A stretch of DNA of 54,310 nucleotides from JANNWF01 sp052390415 (GTDB lineage: Bacteria; Pseudomonadota; Gammaproteobacteria; Xanthomonadales; Xanthomonadaceae), in contig JBQTGY010000060.1 in the NCBI GenBank assembly GCA_052390415.1, positions 1 to 54,310 on the forward strand, in the 5' to 3' direction. Both the position numbers and the translations under genes were made by a program. Shown in pieces: positions 16,528 through 26,200 of the stretch; the first letter of the stretch is position 1; every line of letters begins with the position of its first letter. A model generated the notes under the pieces. That model was not told where the DNA came from, did not search any database, and was given only the letters and a program-made list of their open reading frames with translations.

Positions 16528-17588
16528 TGAACGCGGCTGCGACCACGCCATCGCCGGATTGGCTGCCGGATTTTTGCCGGCCGCCAATCTTGTTTTCCAC
16601 CTTGGTCGCGGCGCAGGTCGCGGTACTGGTGATAGGTCTGGCACCGGGCGGCGGAGCCGAGTGGCGGGTGAATCAATGGATCGCTGCCAGCGCTTTGTCG
16701 TTGTGGCTAGCGCTCACCTGCGCCGTCGCGTTGTGCAAGCTGCGGCCCAGCCTGTTGCATTTGCCGCGCCCACTGGGGGCGACTTTGGCCTGGTCGCTGC
16801 CTGTCGCTGTGGCGTTTTGCGGCAGCTTGCTCTTGCACGAACTGAACACCTCGTTGCAGCTGGGCTTCTCCGCACATTCCGGCAATCGACTGCACTTTTC
16901 CGGCGCCATCGCTGCTATCGCTGGATTGCTGAGCGCGGTCCTGTTGCGCTACTTCCACTTTCAACAGCAGTTGCACAGCCAGGTTGCCGCGAACGCGCGC
17001 GCGGAAGTGCAAGCACTGCAGGCGCGCATCCGGCCACACTTCCTGTTCAACAGCATGAACACGATCGCCAGCCTGGTGCGGCGCGATCCCGATACCGCCG
17101 AGCGCGCGATCGAGGATCTGTCCGACCTGTTCCGCGCAGCGCTGGGTACCGGCGAACAAGTGGCCAGCCTCGCTGAAGAAATGCATCTTTGCGAACGTTA
17201 CCTGGCCATTGAATCGCTGCGCCTGGGTGATCGGCTACGCGTGGATTGGAAAGTCGACGAGGACACCCCTCGCGAGCTGCCCTTGCCGCGCCTGTTGTTG
17301 CAGCCCCTGGTCGAGAACGCGGTGATCCACGGCATCGCCCGCCTCGCCGAAGGTGGCACCATCGCCATTGGCATCCGTCGCAAGGCAGACATGCTGCACA
17401 TCGCCATCGGCAATCCCTATCCACCCACGCCCGGCGATGCGTTGGCAGGCAATCGGCATGCACAATCCAGCGTCGCCATGCGCCTTGCCTACGCCTTCGG
17501 CCCACGCGCGCAGATGACCGTCGCCGCGCGCGAGGGCTACTATTCGTGTGAGCTGCGCCTCCCAGTACCTTCCAGATCGGAGCCTTGA
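16527..17588 (+). CDS. algZ: LytS/AlgZ-family sensor histidine kinase
   Basis: This 353-residue membrane kinase has four hydrophobic segments in its first 140 residues. The His_kinase domain of the LytS/AlgZ class follows, with His171 in IRPHFLFNSMN. The ATP-binding region contains LLLQPLVENAVIHG. The GTG start at 16527 overlaps the esterase stop, and starting there leaves a sensible membrane topology. The gene is followed directly by a LytTR-type regulator and hemC, the same order as algZ-algR-hemC in pseudomonads, which supports the name. In Pseudomonas the pair controls alginate and type IV pilus genes; targets here are not visible. Confidence 0.88.
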   Translation: MNAAATTPSPDWLPDFCRPPILFSTLVAAQVAVLVIGLAPGGGAEWRVNQWIAASALSLWLALTCAVALCKLRPSLLHLPRPLGATLAWSLPVAVAFCGSLLLHELNTSLQLGFSAHSGNRLHFSGAIAAIAGLLSAVLLRYFHFQQQLHSQVAANARAEVQALQARIRPHFLFNSMNTIASLVRRDPDTAERAIEDLSDLFRAALGTGEQVASLAEEMHLCERYLAIESLRLGDRLRVDWKVDEDTPRELPLPRLLLQPLVENAVIHGIARLAEGGTIAIGIRRKADMLHIAIGNPYPPTPGDALAGNRHAQSSVAMRLAYAFGPRAQMTVAAREGYYSCELRLPVPSRSEP

Positions 17589-17596
17589 GCCAGTCC

Positions 17597-18331
17597 ATGC
17601 GCATCGTCATCGCCGACGACGAACCGCTCGCCCGCCAGCGCTTGCGCGACATGCTCGCGACGCTGGATGACGTGCAGGTGGTGGGTGAAGCCAGCACCGG
17701 TCGCGAGGCCTGCGAACTGGCCAATCAGCTCACCCCCGATGCCTTGCTGCTGGATATCTCGATGCCGGTGATGGATGGCATCGAGGCGGCGCAACACATG
17801 GCGCATATGGAATCGCCGCCGGCCGTGATTTTCTGCACGGCATTTGACGAACATGCATTGGCCGCGTTTGAAGCCGGCGCGGTGGATTATTTGCTCAAGC
17901 CTATTCGAGCCGCGCGCCTGGGCGAGGCTTTGTTGCGCGCCCGTCGCTTCAGTGGCGAAGACCTGCGCGCCTTGCAGGCACGCCTGCCGCGCAATCGCCA
18001 ACGCAGCCACCTGTGTGCCCGTCTGCGCGGCCACCTGCGGCTGATTCCGATCAGCGAAGTGCGCTATCTGCAGGCGGAAGAAAAGTACGTCGTCGTGCAC
18101 CATGCCAATGGCGAAGACTTGATCGAAGAGCCGTTGAAGACGCTTGAAGTCGAGTTTGGCGAACAGTTCCTGCGCATCCATCGCAACTGTCTGGTAGCAC
18201 GCGATGAGTTGATCGAATTGCGACGCGGCCTGGACGGCCAGACCCGCGCCAAATTGCGCCATGTGACCGACCTGCTGGAAGTCAGCCGCCGCTGCCTTCC
18301 CTTACTGCGCCAACGCGTGCGCGAGCTTTAG
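17597..18331 (+). CDS. algR: LytTR-type response regulator
   Basis: This 244-residue protein has an N-terminal receiver (IVIADDEPLARQRL, phospho-acceptor Asp53 in LLLDISMP, conserved Lys in YLLKPI). The C-terminal LytTR DNA-binding domain covers about residues 140-240 (RYLQAEEKYVVVHH, EQFLRIHRNCLVAR). It is the cognate partner of the adjacent kinase. Translation may begin at this ATG or at a TTG at 17585 that overlaps the kinase stop. The ATG gives the usual AlgR N-terminus. hemC follows after 13 bases. Confidence 0.9.
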   Translation: MRIVIADDEPLARQRLRDMLATLDDVQVVGEASTGREACELANQLTPDALLLDISMPVMDGIEAAQHMAHMESPPAVIFCTAFDEHALAAFEAGAVDYLLKPIRAARLGEALLRARRFSGEDLRALQARLPRNRQRSHLCARLRGHLRLIPISEVRYLQAEEKYVVVHHANGEDLIEEPLKTLEVEFGEQFLRIHRNCLVARDELIELRRGLDGQTRAKLRHVTDLLEVSRRCLPLLRQRVREL

Positions 18332-18344
18332 AACCTGGCCGACT

Positions 18345-19277
18345 ATGTTGATACCCAATCACCTGCGCATTGCGACGCGGGAAAGCGCCCTCGCGTTGTG
18401 GCAAAGCGAGCACGTTGCCGCCCAATTGCGGCTTGCTCACCCTCACCTCGAAGTCAGCTTGGTGCCAATGACCACGCGCGGCGATCAGGTGCTGGATCGG
18501 TCGTTGGCGGCAGTCGGTGGCAAGGGCTTGTTCCTGAAAGAACTCGAAGTCGCGATGCAGGAAGGCCGCGCCGACTGTGCCGTGCATTCGCTGAAAGACG
18601 TGCCGATGATTCTGGATGGCCCTTTCGAATTGGCCGCCATTCTGGAGCGCGGCAATCCGTTTGACGCGTTTGTCAGCAATCACTACCGCAATCTGGACGA
18701 GCTACCAACGGGCGCGCGGGTGGGCACCTCATCCTTGCGCCGGCAAGCGCTGCTGCGCGCGATCCGGCCTGATCTCACGCTCATTGACCTGCGCGGCAAC
18801 GTCAATACACGCTTGGCCAAACTCGATGCCGGCCAGTACGATGCCATCGTGCTGGCGTGTGCGGGTTTGGAACGCCTTGGCATGGCCGGGCGAATCGCCA
18901 ATACGATGCAAGCACCCGATTGGCTTCCTGCGGTTGCCCAAGGTGCCATTGCGATTGAGTGTTTGGACGATTCAGTCGCCGTGCACTCGCTGCTGGCCGT
19001 GCTCAACCATCCCACCACCCGCCGCCGCGTCGAAGCCGAGCGCGCCATGAACCGGCGCTTGCACGGCAGCTGTCAGGTGCCGATTGCGGCTTACTGCGAG
19101 CAGCATGGAGAACAGTTGCATCTGAGCGGATTGGTGGGTGATGCAAACAATGGTCGACTGGTTCGGGCGGAGGCGAGTGGTCCCGCCATGCAGCCGGATG
19201 CGCTGGGGTTGAAGGTGGCGGAACGGTTGCTGGAGTTTGGGGCGGGCGAGATGTTGCAAGGGCGTCTCGGCACGTAG
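18345..19277 (+). CDS. hemC: Porphobilinogen deaminase (hydroxymethylbilane synthase)
   Basis: This 310-residue cytosolic enzyme joins four porphobilinogen units into hydroxymethylbilane in heme synthesis. It has the N-terminal RIATRESALALWQ, the catalytic-Asp segment (AVHSLKDVPM), GTSSLRRQALL and LRGNVNTRLAKLD. The dipyrromethane cofactor Cys is in LHGSCQVPIAAY. The length is standard. The usual partner hemD is not next to it. It closes the algZ-algR-hemC run. Confidence 0.97.
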   Translation: MLIPNHLRIATRESALALWQSEHVAAQLRLAHPHLEVSLVPMTTRGDQVLDRSLAAVGGKGLFLKELEVAMQEGRADCAVHSLKDVPMILDGPFELAAILERGNPFDAFVSNHYRNLDELPTGARVGTSSLRRQALLRAIRPDLTLIDLRGNVNTRLAKLDAGQYDAIVLACAGLERLGMAGRIANTMQAPDWLPAVAQGAIAIECLDDSVAVHSLLAVLNHPTTRRRVEAERAMNRRLHGSCQVPIAAYCEQHGEQLHLSGLVGDANNGRLVRAEASGPAMQPDALGLKVAERLLEFGAGEMLQGRLGT

Positions 19278-19330
19278 CCGCCAGGACGCGGCTACTTGCT
19301 TGATGCACCCGGCGGCTGTGGAAGAGCGGT

Positions 19331-19402
19331 TGTAGCAGCGGCGGGAGCCGCGATGCACGTTATTGGTGTGAACAGAGCATCGCGGCTTCCGCCGCTCCTA
19401 CA
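19331..19402. repeat. Inverted REP-like pair after hemC
   Basis: TGTAGCAGCGGCGGGAGCCG (start of 19331-19356) pairs with its near complement at 19377-19402, which ends GCCGCTCCTACA, with two mismatches over 26 bases and a 20-base loop. This 'GTAGGAGCGGC' type is a common intergenic palindrome in gammaproteobacteria and could also end the hemC transcript. A fragment of the same type lies at 33363-33374. Confidence 0.75.
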
Positions 19403-19472
19403 TCCGATGTAGCAAATCCTCAGGCAAATTCGAGGTCGAGCATCCGTTGCCGCCGCAAGCGACAATGCCCGC

Positions 19473-21011
19473 ATGTCACACATCATCCTGACCACACTCA
19501 ACGCCCGCTACGCGCACGCCTCGCTCGGCTTGCGCTACCTGCGCGCAAACCTCGGCGAACTGCGTGACCAATCCGCCATCGTCGAATTCGTGATCGGTCA
19601 GAAGACCGAGGAAATCGTCGAAAAACTGCTCGCCCAACAACCGCGCATCATCGGTATCGGCGTGTACATCTGGAACGTCGAGGAGTCGACCCGGCTGGTC
19701 GCGCAATTGAAGACGCTGCGGCCGGATCTGATCATCGTGCTCGGCGGGCCGGAAGTCAGTTTCGAGGTGGAGGAACAACGCATTTGCGCTCTGGCCGATT
19801 ACGTCATCACTGGCTGGGGCGATGTCAGTTTTGCAGTGTTGGCAGCCGCCATTCTGGATAACCGAGCGCCGCCACAAAAAATCATCAAGGGTGTGCAAGC
19901 GCCGCTGCCGGCGCTGGTGATGCCGTACGCCGAATACACCGATGAAGACGTACGCCAGCGGCATCTGTATGTCGAAGCCTCACGTGGTTGTCCATTCAAG
20001 TGCGAGTTCTGTTTGTCGGCACTGGACAAGACCGCGTGGCCGTTTCCGCTCGATACGTTCATGGCCGAGTTGGAGACGCTGTACGCGCGAGGCGCGCGGC
20101 AGTTCAAGTTCGTCGACCGCACCTTCAACCTGAAGATCGATGCGTCACTGGCCATACTCGATTTTTTCCTGGCCAAGCTGGAAGCCAACCCTGACGATCC
20201 GCCGTTCATCCATTTCGAACTGGTGCCCGATCATCTGCCCGAGCGCTTGAAGGCCGCGATCGTGCGCTTTCCGGCGGGCACCTTGCAGTTCGAGATCGGC
20301 ATCCAGACCTTTGATCCCGAGGTGCAGGCGCGGGTGTCGCGGCGGCAGAAGAACGACGTCGCGCGCGACAATCTGTTGTGGCTGCGCGAACACTCACAGG
20401 CACATCTGCATGTCGACTTGATCGCCGGTTTGCCGGGTGAGAGCGTCGCCCAGTTCGCCGCCGGCTTTGATCAACTGGTTGCACTGGCACCGCATGAAAT
20501 CCAGTTCGGCATCCTGAAGCGCCTGCGTGGCGCGCCGATCGCCCGCCACACCGCGGCGCATGCACTGCGCTTCAATCCCGATCCGCCGTACAACATCCTC
20601 GCCACCGACGTGATCGATTTCGCGACCATGCAGCGACTGAGCCGGTTTTCGCGCTATTGGGACATGCTCGCCAATTCGGGTCGCTACATCCGCAGCCTGC
20701 CGCGTCTGCTCGGCGATGCACCCTTCGCGCGTTTTCTGGCGTTTTCCGATTGGTTGTATGCGCAGACCGGGCAGACCCACGCGCTGGCGCGCGAACGACT
20801 TGTGCATCTGCTGCATGACTATTTGTGTGCGCAATCGGATGTAGATTCCGAGGCAGCCGCCGCTGATCTGGCTACCGATTACCACGCTGGCGGTGGCCGT
20901 TCTCGGCTACGCTTTGAGGCCGCCGATGCGCCTCTGCCGCTGCCGAACACATCACGAAACGCCGGCGCGACACCGAAACGGCAGGCGCAACATTTGGCGG
21001 GTCGTGCGTGA
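19473..21011 (+). CDS. B12-binding radical SAM protein with DUF4080-type tail
   Basis: This 512-residue protein starts with a cobalamin-binding-like domain (residues 1-140, with LGGPEVSFE). The radical SAM core follows, whose 4Fe-4S cluster motif is Cys173-x3-Cys177-x2-Cys180 in RGCPFKCEFC. A DUF4080-like C-terminal region covers about 350-480. The last 40 residues look disordered. Such enzymes use cobalamin and S-adenosylmethionine for difficult methylations or rearrangements; the substrate is unknown. It is alone between two repeat-bearing gaps. Confidence 0.88.
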   Translation: MSHIILTTLNARYAHASLGLRYLRANLGELRDQSAIVEFVIGQKTEEIVEKLLAQQPRIIGIGVYIWNVEESTRLVAQLKTLRPDLIIVLGGPEVSFEVEEQRICALADYVITGWGDVSFAVLAAAILDNRAPPQKIIKGVQAPLPALVMPYAEYTDEDVRQRHLYVEASRGCPFKCEFCLSALDKTAWPFPLDTFMAELETLYARGARQFKFVDRTFNLKIDASLAILDFFLAKLEANPDDPPFIHFELVPDHLPERLKAAIVRFPAGTLQFEIGIQTFDPEVQARVSRRQKNDVARDNLLWLREHSQAHLHVDLIAGLPGESVAQFAAGFDQLVALAPHEIQFGILKRLRGAPIARHTAAHALRFNPDPPYNILATDVIDFATMQRLSRFSRYWDMLANSGRYIRSLPRLLGDAPFARFLAFSDWLYAQTGQTHALARERLVHLLHDYLCAQSDVDSEAAAADLATDYHAGGGRSRLRFEAADAPLPLPNTSRNAGATPKRQAQHLAGRA

Positions 21012-21064
21012 AGGAGGGCGTCACTCCAGCGACGCTGCTTTGATGCACTGAGCGCACGCCTCAA

Positions 21065-21341
21065 AGAGCAGCCGCGCAGGAGCGCGGCCCTCCATCAAGC
21101 GGCAGCGGGGCCATGCTCATGGGGCATCGCCGCAAGCAGGCAACCAAGGCGTCTGCACTACCATTGCCATGCCATGAACGGGGTCCGAGTCGGTGGGATG
21201 AATTGGCAGGCGCGTGGACACCTGCACGATTGACGCAGCGCGAGAAGCATTGGCGCGAGAGCGACGCCCTCCAAAGTCGGGCTCGACTTGGACTGCACCA
21301 ATGCGAGCGGTTGGAGGGCCGCGCTCCCGCGCGGCTGCTCT
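21065..21341. repeat. Large inverted repeat of a REP family (30-bp arms)
   Basis: The arms lie at 21065-21094 and 21312-21341 and match at 29 of 30 positions. The left arm begins AGAGCAGCCGCGCAGGAGCG. The 217 bases between them carry no gene I can support. The arms belong to the same family as the copies at 23191 and 40676 and may form a mobile paired-REP (BIME-like) unit. The whole 21012-21430 gap holds only this. Confidence 0.8.
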
Positions 21342-21430
21342 GACTTGGCGCGTTCGGCAAGTGCTGGGGGTCGACCAGGATTTGCGAAGCACTACACTGA
21401 CGTTCGCGATCCGATTTGATACCTCTCGCC

Positions 21431-22315
21431 ATGCCGCGCTACCTCGGCCCTCTACTCACCCGTGACTTGGCCGACAGGCTGCTTGCTGCGCGAACTCAGA
21501 GCGTGGCGGGTGTCGAGGCATCGTTTGATCTGGGTCGCTCGACCACGCAAGCCATCCTCGACGCCGAGGGCTGGCGGCTGCACGGGCAGCACTATCCTTG
21601 GCCCGTTGGCCTGAAGGAACGGACGCTGTATTTCTGGGACGGAACTGCGTTCGCGCCGTTACAGCGCTATGCGGGATCGCTGATCAAGCTGGTGCCGACG
21701 CCGTGGGGACCACCGACCTTCGAGATCGATGGCATCAAGATGTTGCCGACGGCGCAGGTGTGTCCCTACGCCGATGCACAGACCAAGGTGGTGCTGGTGC
21801 AGCCACGCGGCAAACAGGTATTGGATACCTGTGGTGGTCTCGGTTATTTCGCGGCCTGGTGCCTCGCCCAAGGCGCGGCACGGGTACAGAGTTTTGAGAA
21901 AAATCCTGACGTGTTCTGGTTGCGCCAGCACAATCCGTGGTCACCCGATGCTGATGACGGCGAGCCTGAAGGCCCTGAGGCCAGCGGACGCCTGCAACTC
22001 ACGCTTGGCGATGTGGCGCAAGCCATCACCACGCTGCCCGATCAATCGTTCGACGCCGCGCTGCACGACCCGCCGCGCTTCGGGATTGCCGGCGAACTGT
22101 ATTCGCAGGTCTTCTACGATCAACTCGCCCGCGTGTTGCGTCCGCAAGGACGACTATTCCACTACACCGGCACACCCAACAAAAAGACCAGCGGCCGCGA
22201 TGTGCCCGGCGAAGTGGCGACGCGATTGGGCAAGGCGGGATTCACTACCGAGCGGGTGTTGGACGGCGTGTATGCGGTGAAACATGCAGGCCGTGTACGT
22301 GGCAGCAGAAACTAG
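21431..22315 (+). CDS. SAM-dependent methyltransferase
   Basis: This 294-residue protein has a class I methyltransferase fold in its second half: motif I VLDTCGGLGYFAAW, an acidic VQSFEKNPDV at the end of strand 2, and a DAALHDPPRFG strand-4 motif like those of nucleic-acid or rRNA methyltransferases. Its N-terminal 120 residues (LLAARTQSVAGVEASFDLGR and so on) are a separate small domain seen in related archaeal and bacterial proteins. The substrate is not known. The ATG at 21431 is preferred over a TTG five codons upstream. Confidence 0.82.
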   Translation: MPRYLGPLLTRDLADRLLAARTQSVAGVEASFDLGRSTTQAILDAEGWRLHGQHYPWPVGLKERTLYFWDGTAFAPLQRYAGSLIKLVPTPWGPPTFEIDGIKMLPTAQVCPYADAQTKVVLVQPRGKQVLDTCGGLGYFAAWCLAQGAARVQSFEKNPDVFWLRQHNPWSPDADDGEPEGPEASGRLQLTLGDVAQAITTLPDQSFDAALHDPPRFGIAGELYSQVFYDQLARVLRPQGRLFHYTGTPNKKTSGRDVPGEVATRLGKAGFTTERVLDGVYAVKHAGRVRGSRN

Positions 22316-22630
22316 TGGGCTGTAACGGATGAAGCGGAAGTGGGATCGCGACGGGATGGGCGTGATGGACGCCGCTCCGGAGCGAGGCCAATAGCCAAAG
22401 CGATTGGCGGAGTGAGGAGCAAGTCCAGCGCGGCCAGACCGAGCGAGCTACTTTCGATTTGTCCGTTACAGTCCACCAGGATCTGTCGACATGCACGGAG
22501 CCGCGGCGATGCGGGCGCACAGCTCCGGCGGCCTGCTCCGTGTATGTCAGTTGCCGCATGGCGCGTGTCGATGCGCGAGATTCGATCCATCCACGTAAGC
22601 TGACCACTTCCTCCATCGCAGGATTCGCGC
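22316..22630. other. 315-base gap with no recognised feature
   Basis: Open frames here overlap neighbours in other frames and lack family resemblance. The gap must contain the promoter of the NTF2-like gene, but I see no convincing -35/-10 pair. Confidence 0.4.
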
Positions 22631-23131
22631 ATGTCTGTGTCCCGTTCGTGGCAACAATCGCTGGTCGCATTATTCGTTCTGATCAGCCTGCTGATGTCGA
22701 CTTCGGTGGCGATGGCAGAAGACAAGCCGGTGACCCAGCAGCAAACCACGGCAGAAATCACCGCCCTGTTGCAGGACTTTCTCGCCAAGGTCGATCAAGC
22801 CGCAACGCATGATCGGTTTTGGGCGGAGGACTTGATCTACACCAGTTCGGCCGGCAAGGTGAATCGCAAGGCCGACATCATGAAAGGCTTTGAAGCGCCT
22901 CCAGCGAAGGCGGATTTGCCGGCCGAACCCAAGGAAAGCTACAGCGCCGACGACATCGTGGTGCGTCAATTCGGCGACACCGCCGCTCTGACCTTTCGAC
23001 TCACTCGCCATGCCGCAGATGGCAGCCAATCGCACTATCGAAACAGCGGCATGTTCGTGCGTCGGAACAGTCAATGGCAGGTGGTGACGTGGCAGGCGAC
23101 CGTGGTGCCGGTGGAGCCAACTGCCGGTTGA
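22631..23131 (+). CDS. Exported NTF2-like (DUF4440/SnoaL-type) protein
   Basis: This 166-residue protein has a clear signal peptide (residues 1-29, ending SVAMA) and then a cone-shaped NTF2-like domain. The features are TAEITALLQDFLAKVDQAAT, the FWAEDLIYTSSAGKVNRKADIM segment typical of DUF4440, and a C-terminal RNSQWQVVTWQATVVP strand pair. It should be periplasmic. Some members are small enzymes or ligand binders; the role here is unknown. Confidence 0.85.
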   Translation: MSVSRSWQQSLVALFVLISLLMSTSVAMAEDKPVTQQQTTAEITALLQDFLAKVDQAATHDRFWAEDLIYTSSAGKVNRKADIMKGFEAPPAKADLPAEPKESYSADDIVVRQFGDTAALTFRLTRHAADGSQSHYRNSGMFVRRNSQWQVVTWQATVVPVEPTAG

Positions 23132-23190
23132 TTCTTGCGACGTCCACCTCCTATGGGACGAATCCGCGAACTCCAACGCCAAGCCAGTTT

Positions 23191-23219
23191 TGGAGGGCGC
23201 CGCTCCTGCGGCGCTGCTA
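23191..23219. repeat. Single REP-like palindrome
   Basis: TGGAGGGCGCCGCTCCTGCG followed by GCGCTGCTA is one copy of the palindromic family found as inverted pairs at 21065 and 40676. It lies between two convergent genes. Confidence 0.7.
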
Positions 23220-23285
23220 TTCGGCCTGCCTTGCGCCAACCGAAAGCAGCTGACGAGGGCAGCGCATCAAGTCCAAAGCACCACA

Positions 23286-26200
23286 CTAGCCCGAACTTAG
23301 CTGCTCGAGTCGCGCCAGGTCGGCGCACATGTCCAGCCGTCGATAGAGTGCTTGCGCCTGCGCAAAATGATCAGCCTCTGTCACGCAGTTTGGCGGCAAG
23401 TGTTCGGCCAGGGCGTGATGGCAGCGCGCCACTTCGCAATTCATGTCTTTTGTCATGGCGTCGGCCAGCGCCGCGCGCAGATCGGCCAGCCCTTTGCCCG
23501 AGCGTCCTTCCAGACAACGGCATTCACCGCGGATGCGCAGCGCGATCGGCGGTGCGAAGGTGTACTTCCTGGAGAATCGTCGCAGCACTGCACCGAGTTG
23601 CCGCAGCCGCCGGCGACGTTGTCCCGCCTCGTCGCCCAACTGTTTCCAGCGCGCCAGATGGATATCACACACCCAGGCCAGCGGATCCAGCATGTGGGTG
23701 GCCACCGCATCGGTAGCGAGAATGATGTCGCCGGTCGTGTAGGCCTCCAGCTCGGCTTGATCGAGCCGTCCCAGCCGTTGCAGCGCCAACGCGATGCCAC
23801 CGGCGCAGAACGCCTCATCGGTGCCGGATAGATGACCACGCCCGGCTTCGGCCAGCAGCAGCGCCCGCACTGCGTCCATGCGCTGCTCCCACCTGTCTCG
23901 CTGCGAGACCAACTGCGACTGCAGCATGCCGCTGAGGCCCCACGCGACCGCCTGCCCGTTATCGACCCGGCGTCCCAACTGCTCCAGGCGCTCGTAGGTC
24001 CGATAGCTGAGCCGCAGGCGACCCAAACGACTCGCCGCCCGTGCCACCGCGTAAAGACCGTTTTGCAGCAATCGCCAGTTGCTGATCGATTGCGCCAACT
24101 GGATCACCTCCTCGCCGCGGGTGATGACCTCTTCCCATCCGCAGCGAGTGCTGCTGTAAACCGCCAGACCGACCAGCATGTTGGCGCGCCGAGCCGGATC
24201 GAGCATTTGCGGCAGCAGCGCGCTGGCACGGGCAAAACATTCTGCGGCCAACTGCTGGCGACCCGCGACGCTGGCGATGAAGCTCATGATCGCCAGCGCT
24301 TCTGCCAATTCAGGCGAAGGGCCCAGCCGCTCGGCGCAATTGACGCTGCGTAATCCGCAGAACACCAGATCGAGGATTTCACTGCGAATGTAGTGGCAGG
24401 TACACAGGTCCCGGTAAGCGTGCGCCAGGGCGCACAGTGCTTGCTGTTGTTGCGGTGACGCTGCGCGCCGCCGATCCGGAAAGCGACGCCAGAACTGTTG
24501 TTCGGCATACCCACTCAACACACCCCAAAGCTTGCCTATCCGCGCCACCGGCACGGCGCTGCCGCTCAGGGCCAGGCCGCGACGCAGGTCGGCGGTCCCT
24601 TGTTCCAGCCGGCCGAGCAAGTAGTTGGCGTGGCCCATTTGCAGGTGGCAATGCGCAGTTCGCCTGGCGTCGGCGATTTCCGGGCGCGTGGCGGCCAGAC
24701 TGATGGCTTCGCCGAACAGGCTTGCCGCCTCGACGCAAGCGAATGTGGCCAGCGCTTGATCGCCGGCATGAATCAGGTAGCCAATGGCGCGCGCTGCCGA
24801 GCCTGCCTGCACCAGGTGATGGGCGATCACTGCATAAAACGGCGAACAGTCGGCAAAATTCGCCTCATACCAGTCGGCCACCGCGAGATGCAGCGCTTGT
24901 CGCTGCGAGAGCAGCATCAGGTTATAGGCGACTTCCTGGGTGAGGATCTGCCGGAACAGGTAACCGTCGTCGGCCGCCGTGCCATCCAGGCTGGTGAGAC
25001 CGTGCCGTGCCAGCGCATCCAGGTAGGGACGCAGTTGCCCACGCAGATGTTCAATGGGGAAGATCGCATTGATCACGCTGACGCCGAAGGCACGACCGAC
25101 CACGCTGGCCACCTTCAGCGACAGTTGTTCGGTCGGGTCCAGATGGTCGATGCGCTGGGTGATGGCACCCTCGACCGTATCCGGAAGATTGGCCTCGGTG
25201 GCCAGATCCACCCCCGCGCGGATCGTGCAGCGTCGGTCTTGAATCTCGATGAGTTGCGCGTCGCGCAGCGCCGGCAGCAGCTGTTCGATGAAGAAGGCGT
25301 TGCCCTGGGTGCGATCAGCAACAAAACGCAGCAGCGCCTCGGATGCGTGGTCGACATCCAGCCGGGAGTGGATCAACTCCGCGGTTTCAGCATGGGTTAG
25401 CCCTTCCAGCCGCAGCTGTCGGGTATTGGCATGCCGCAGCAATTCGCGAAGTTCGGGTGTCTGCTCCGCTTCTTTGACCGGTCGGGTCGCAGCGACCAGC
25501 AACAGCGGCTGCACCTCGCGCACCACCGCCATCAGCAGCGCCCATGACGCGCTATCCAGCCACTGTGCGTCGTCGATCAGGATGAGCAAAGGCGTCTCAT
25601 CCGCCAGCAACTCCACGATGAGATCGCGCAACGCCGCCGCGCGCGCCTCACCTTCCAGCAGTTGCGTCACCTCGGTCTCGGCGATTCCCAGCGGCAGGAT
25701 GGCGTTGAGCAGCGGCGCGCGTGCCCTTCGACCGGGTATTTCGTCCAATCGAGCAAGCCCGGCAGGCGTCAGCACACCGCTGGCCGTCACACCTTCCAGA
25801 CCCAGCAGGTCGGCAAGCAGTCCGCGCCAAGCCACGTAGGCCGATTCGCGATCAATGCTGTCGGCTTCACCTTGCAGTCGGCGCAGGCCTCGCTCGGCCG
25901 CCAGCGCGTTCACTTCGGCCAGCAGGCGCGATTTGCCGATGCCGGGGTCACTCTCGATCAGATAGGCCGCAGATTCGCCATCAACCAGCCGCTGCAGCGC
26001 GTGTTCGAACTCGGCACAATCGGCCGCGCGGCCAATAAAGCGGTTGCTGGCCTGAAGCCTGCGGGTTGACCGGCGGGCTGGGCGGTAGACCAATACCGGC
26101 GCCGCTTTGCCCTTCAGCGCGAGTGGAGCGGTTGGCTCGAACTCGAAGTGATCAAGCGCGCCATCGCGGGTCGCCTGGTCGCACAACACCTCACCGGCGC

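Noticed and set aside
21065..21341. CRISPR-like or IS-like element
   Set aside because: There are only two inverted arms without regular spacers, and no transposase gene lies between them. It fits a REP pair.
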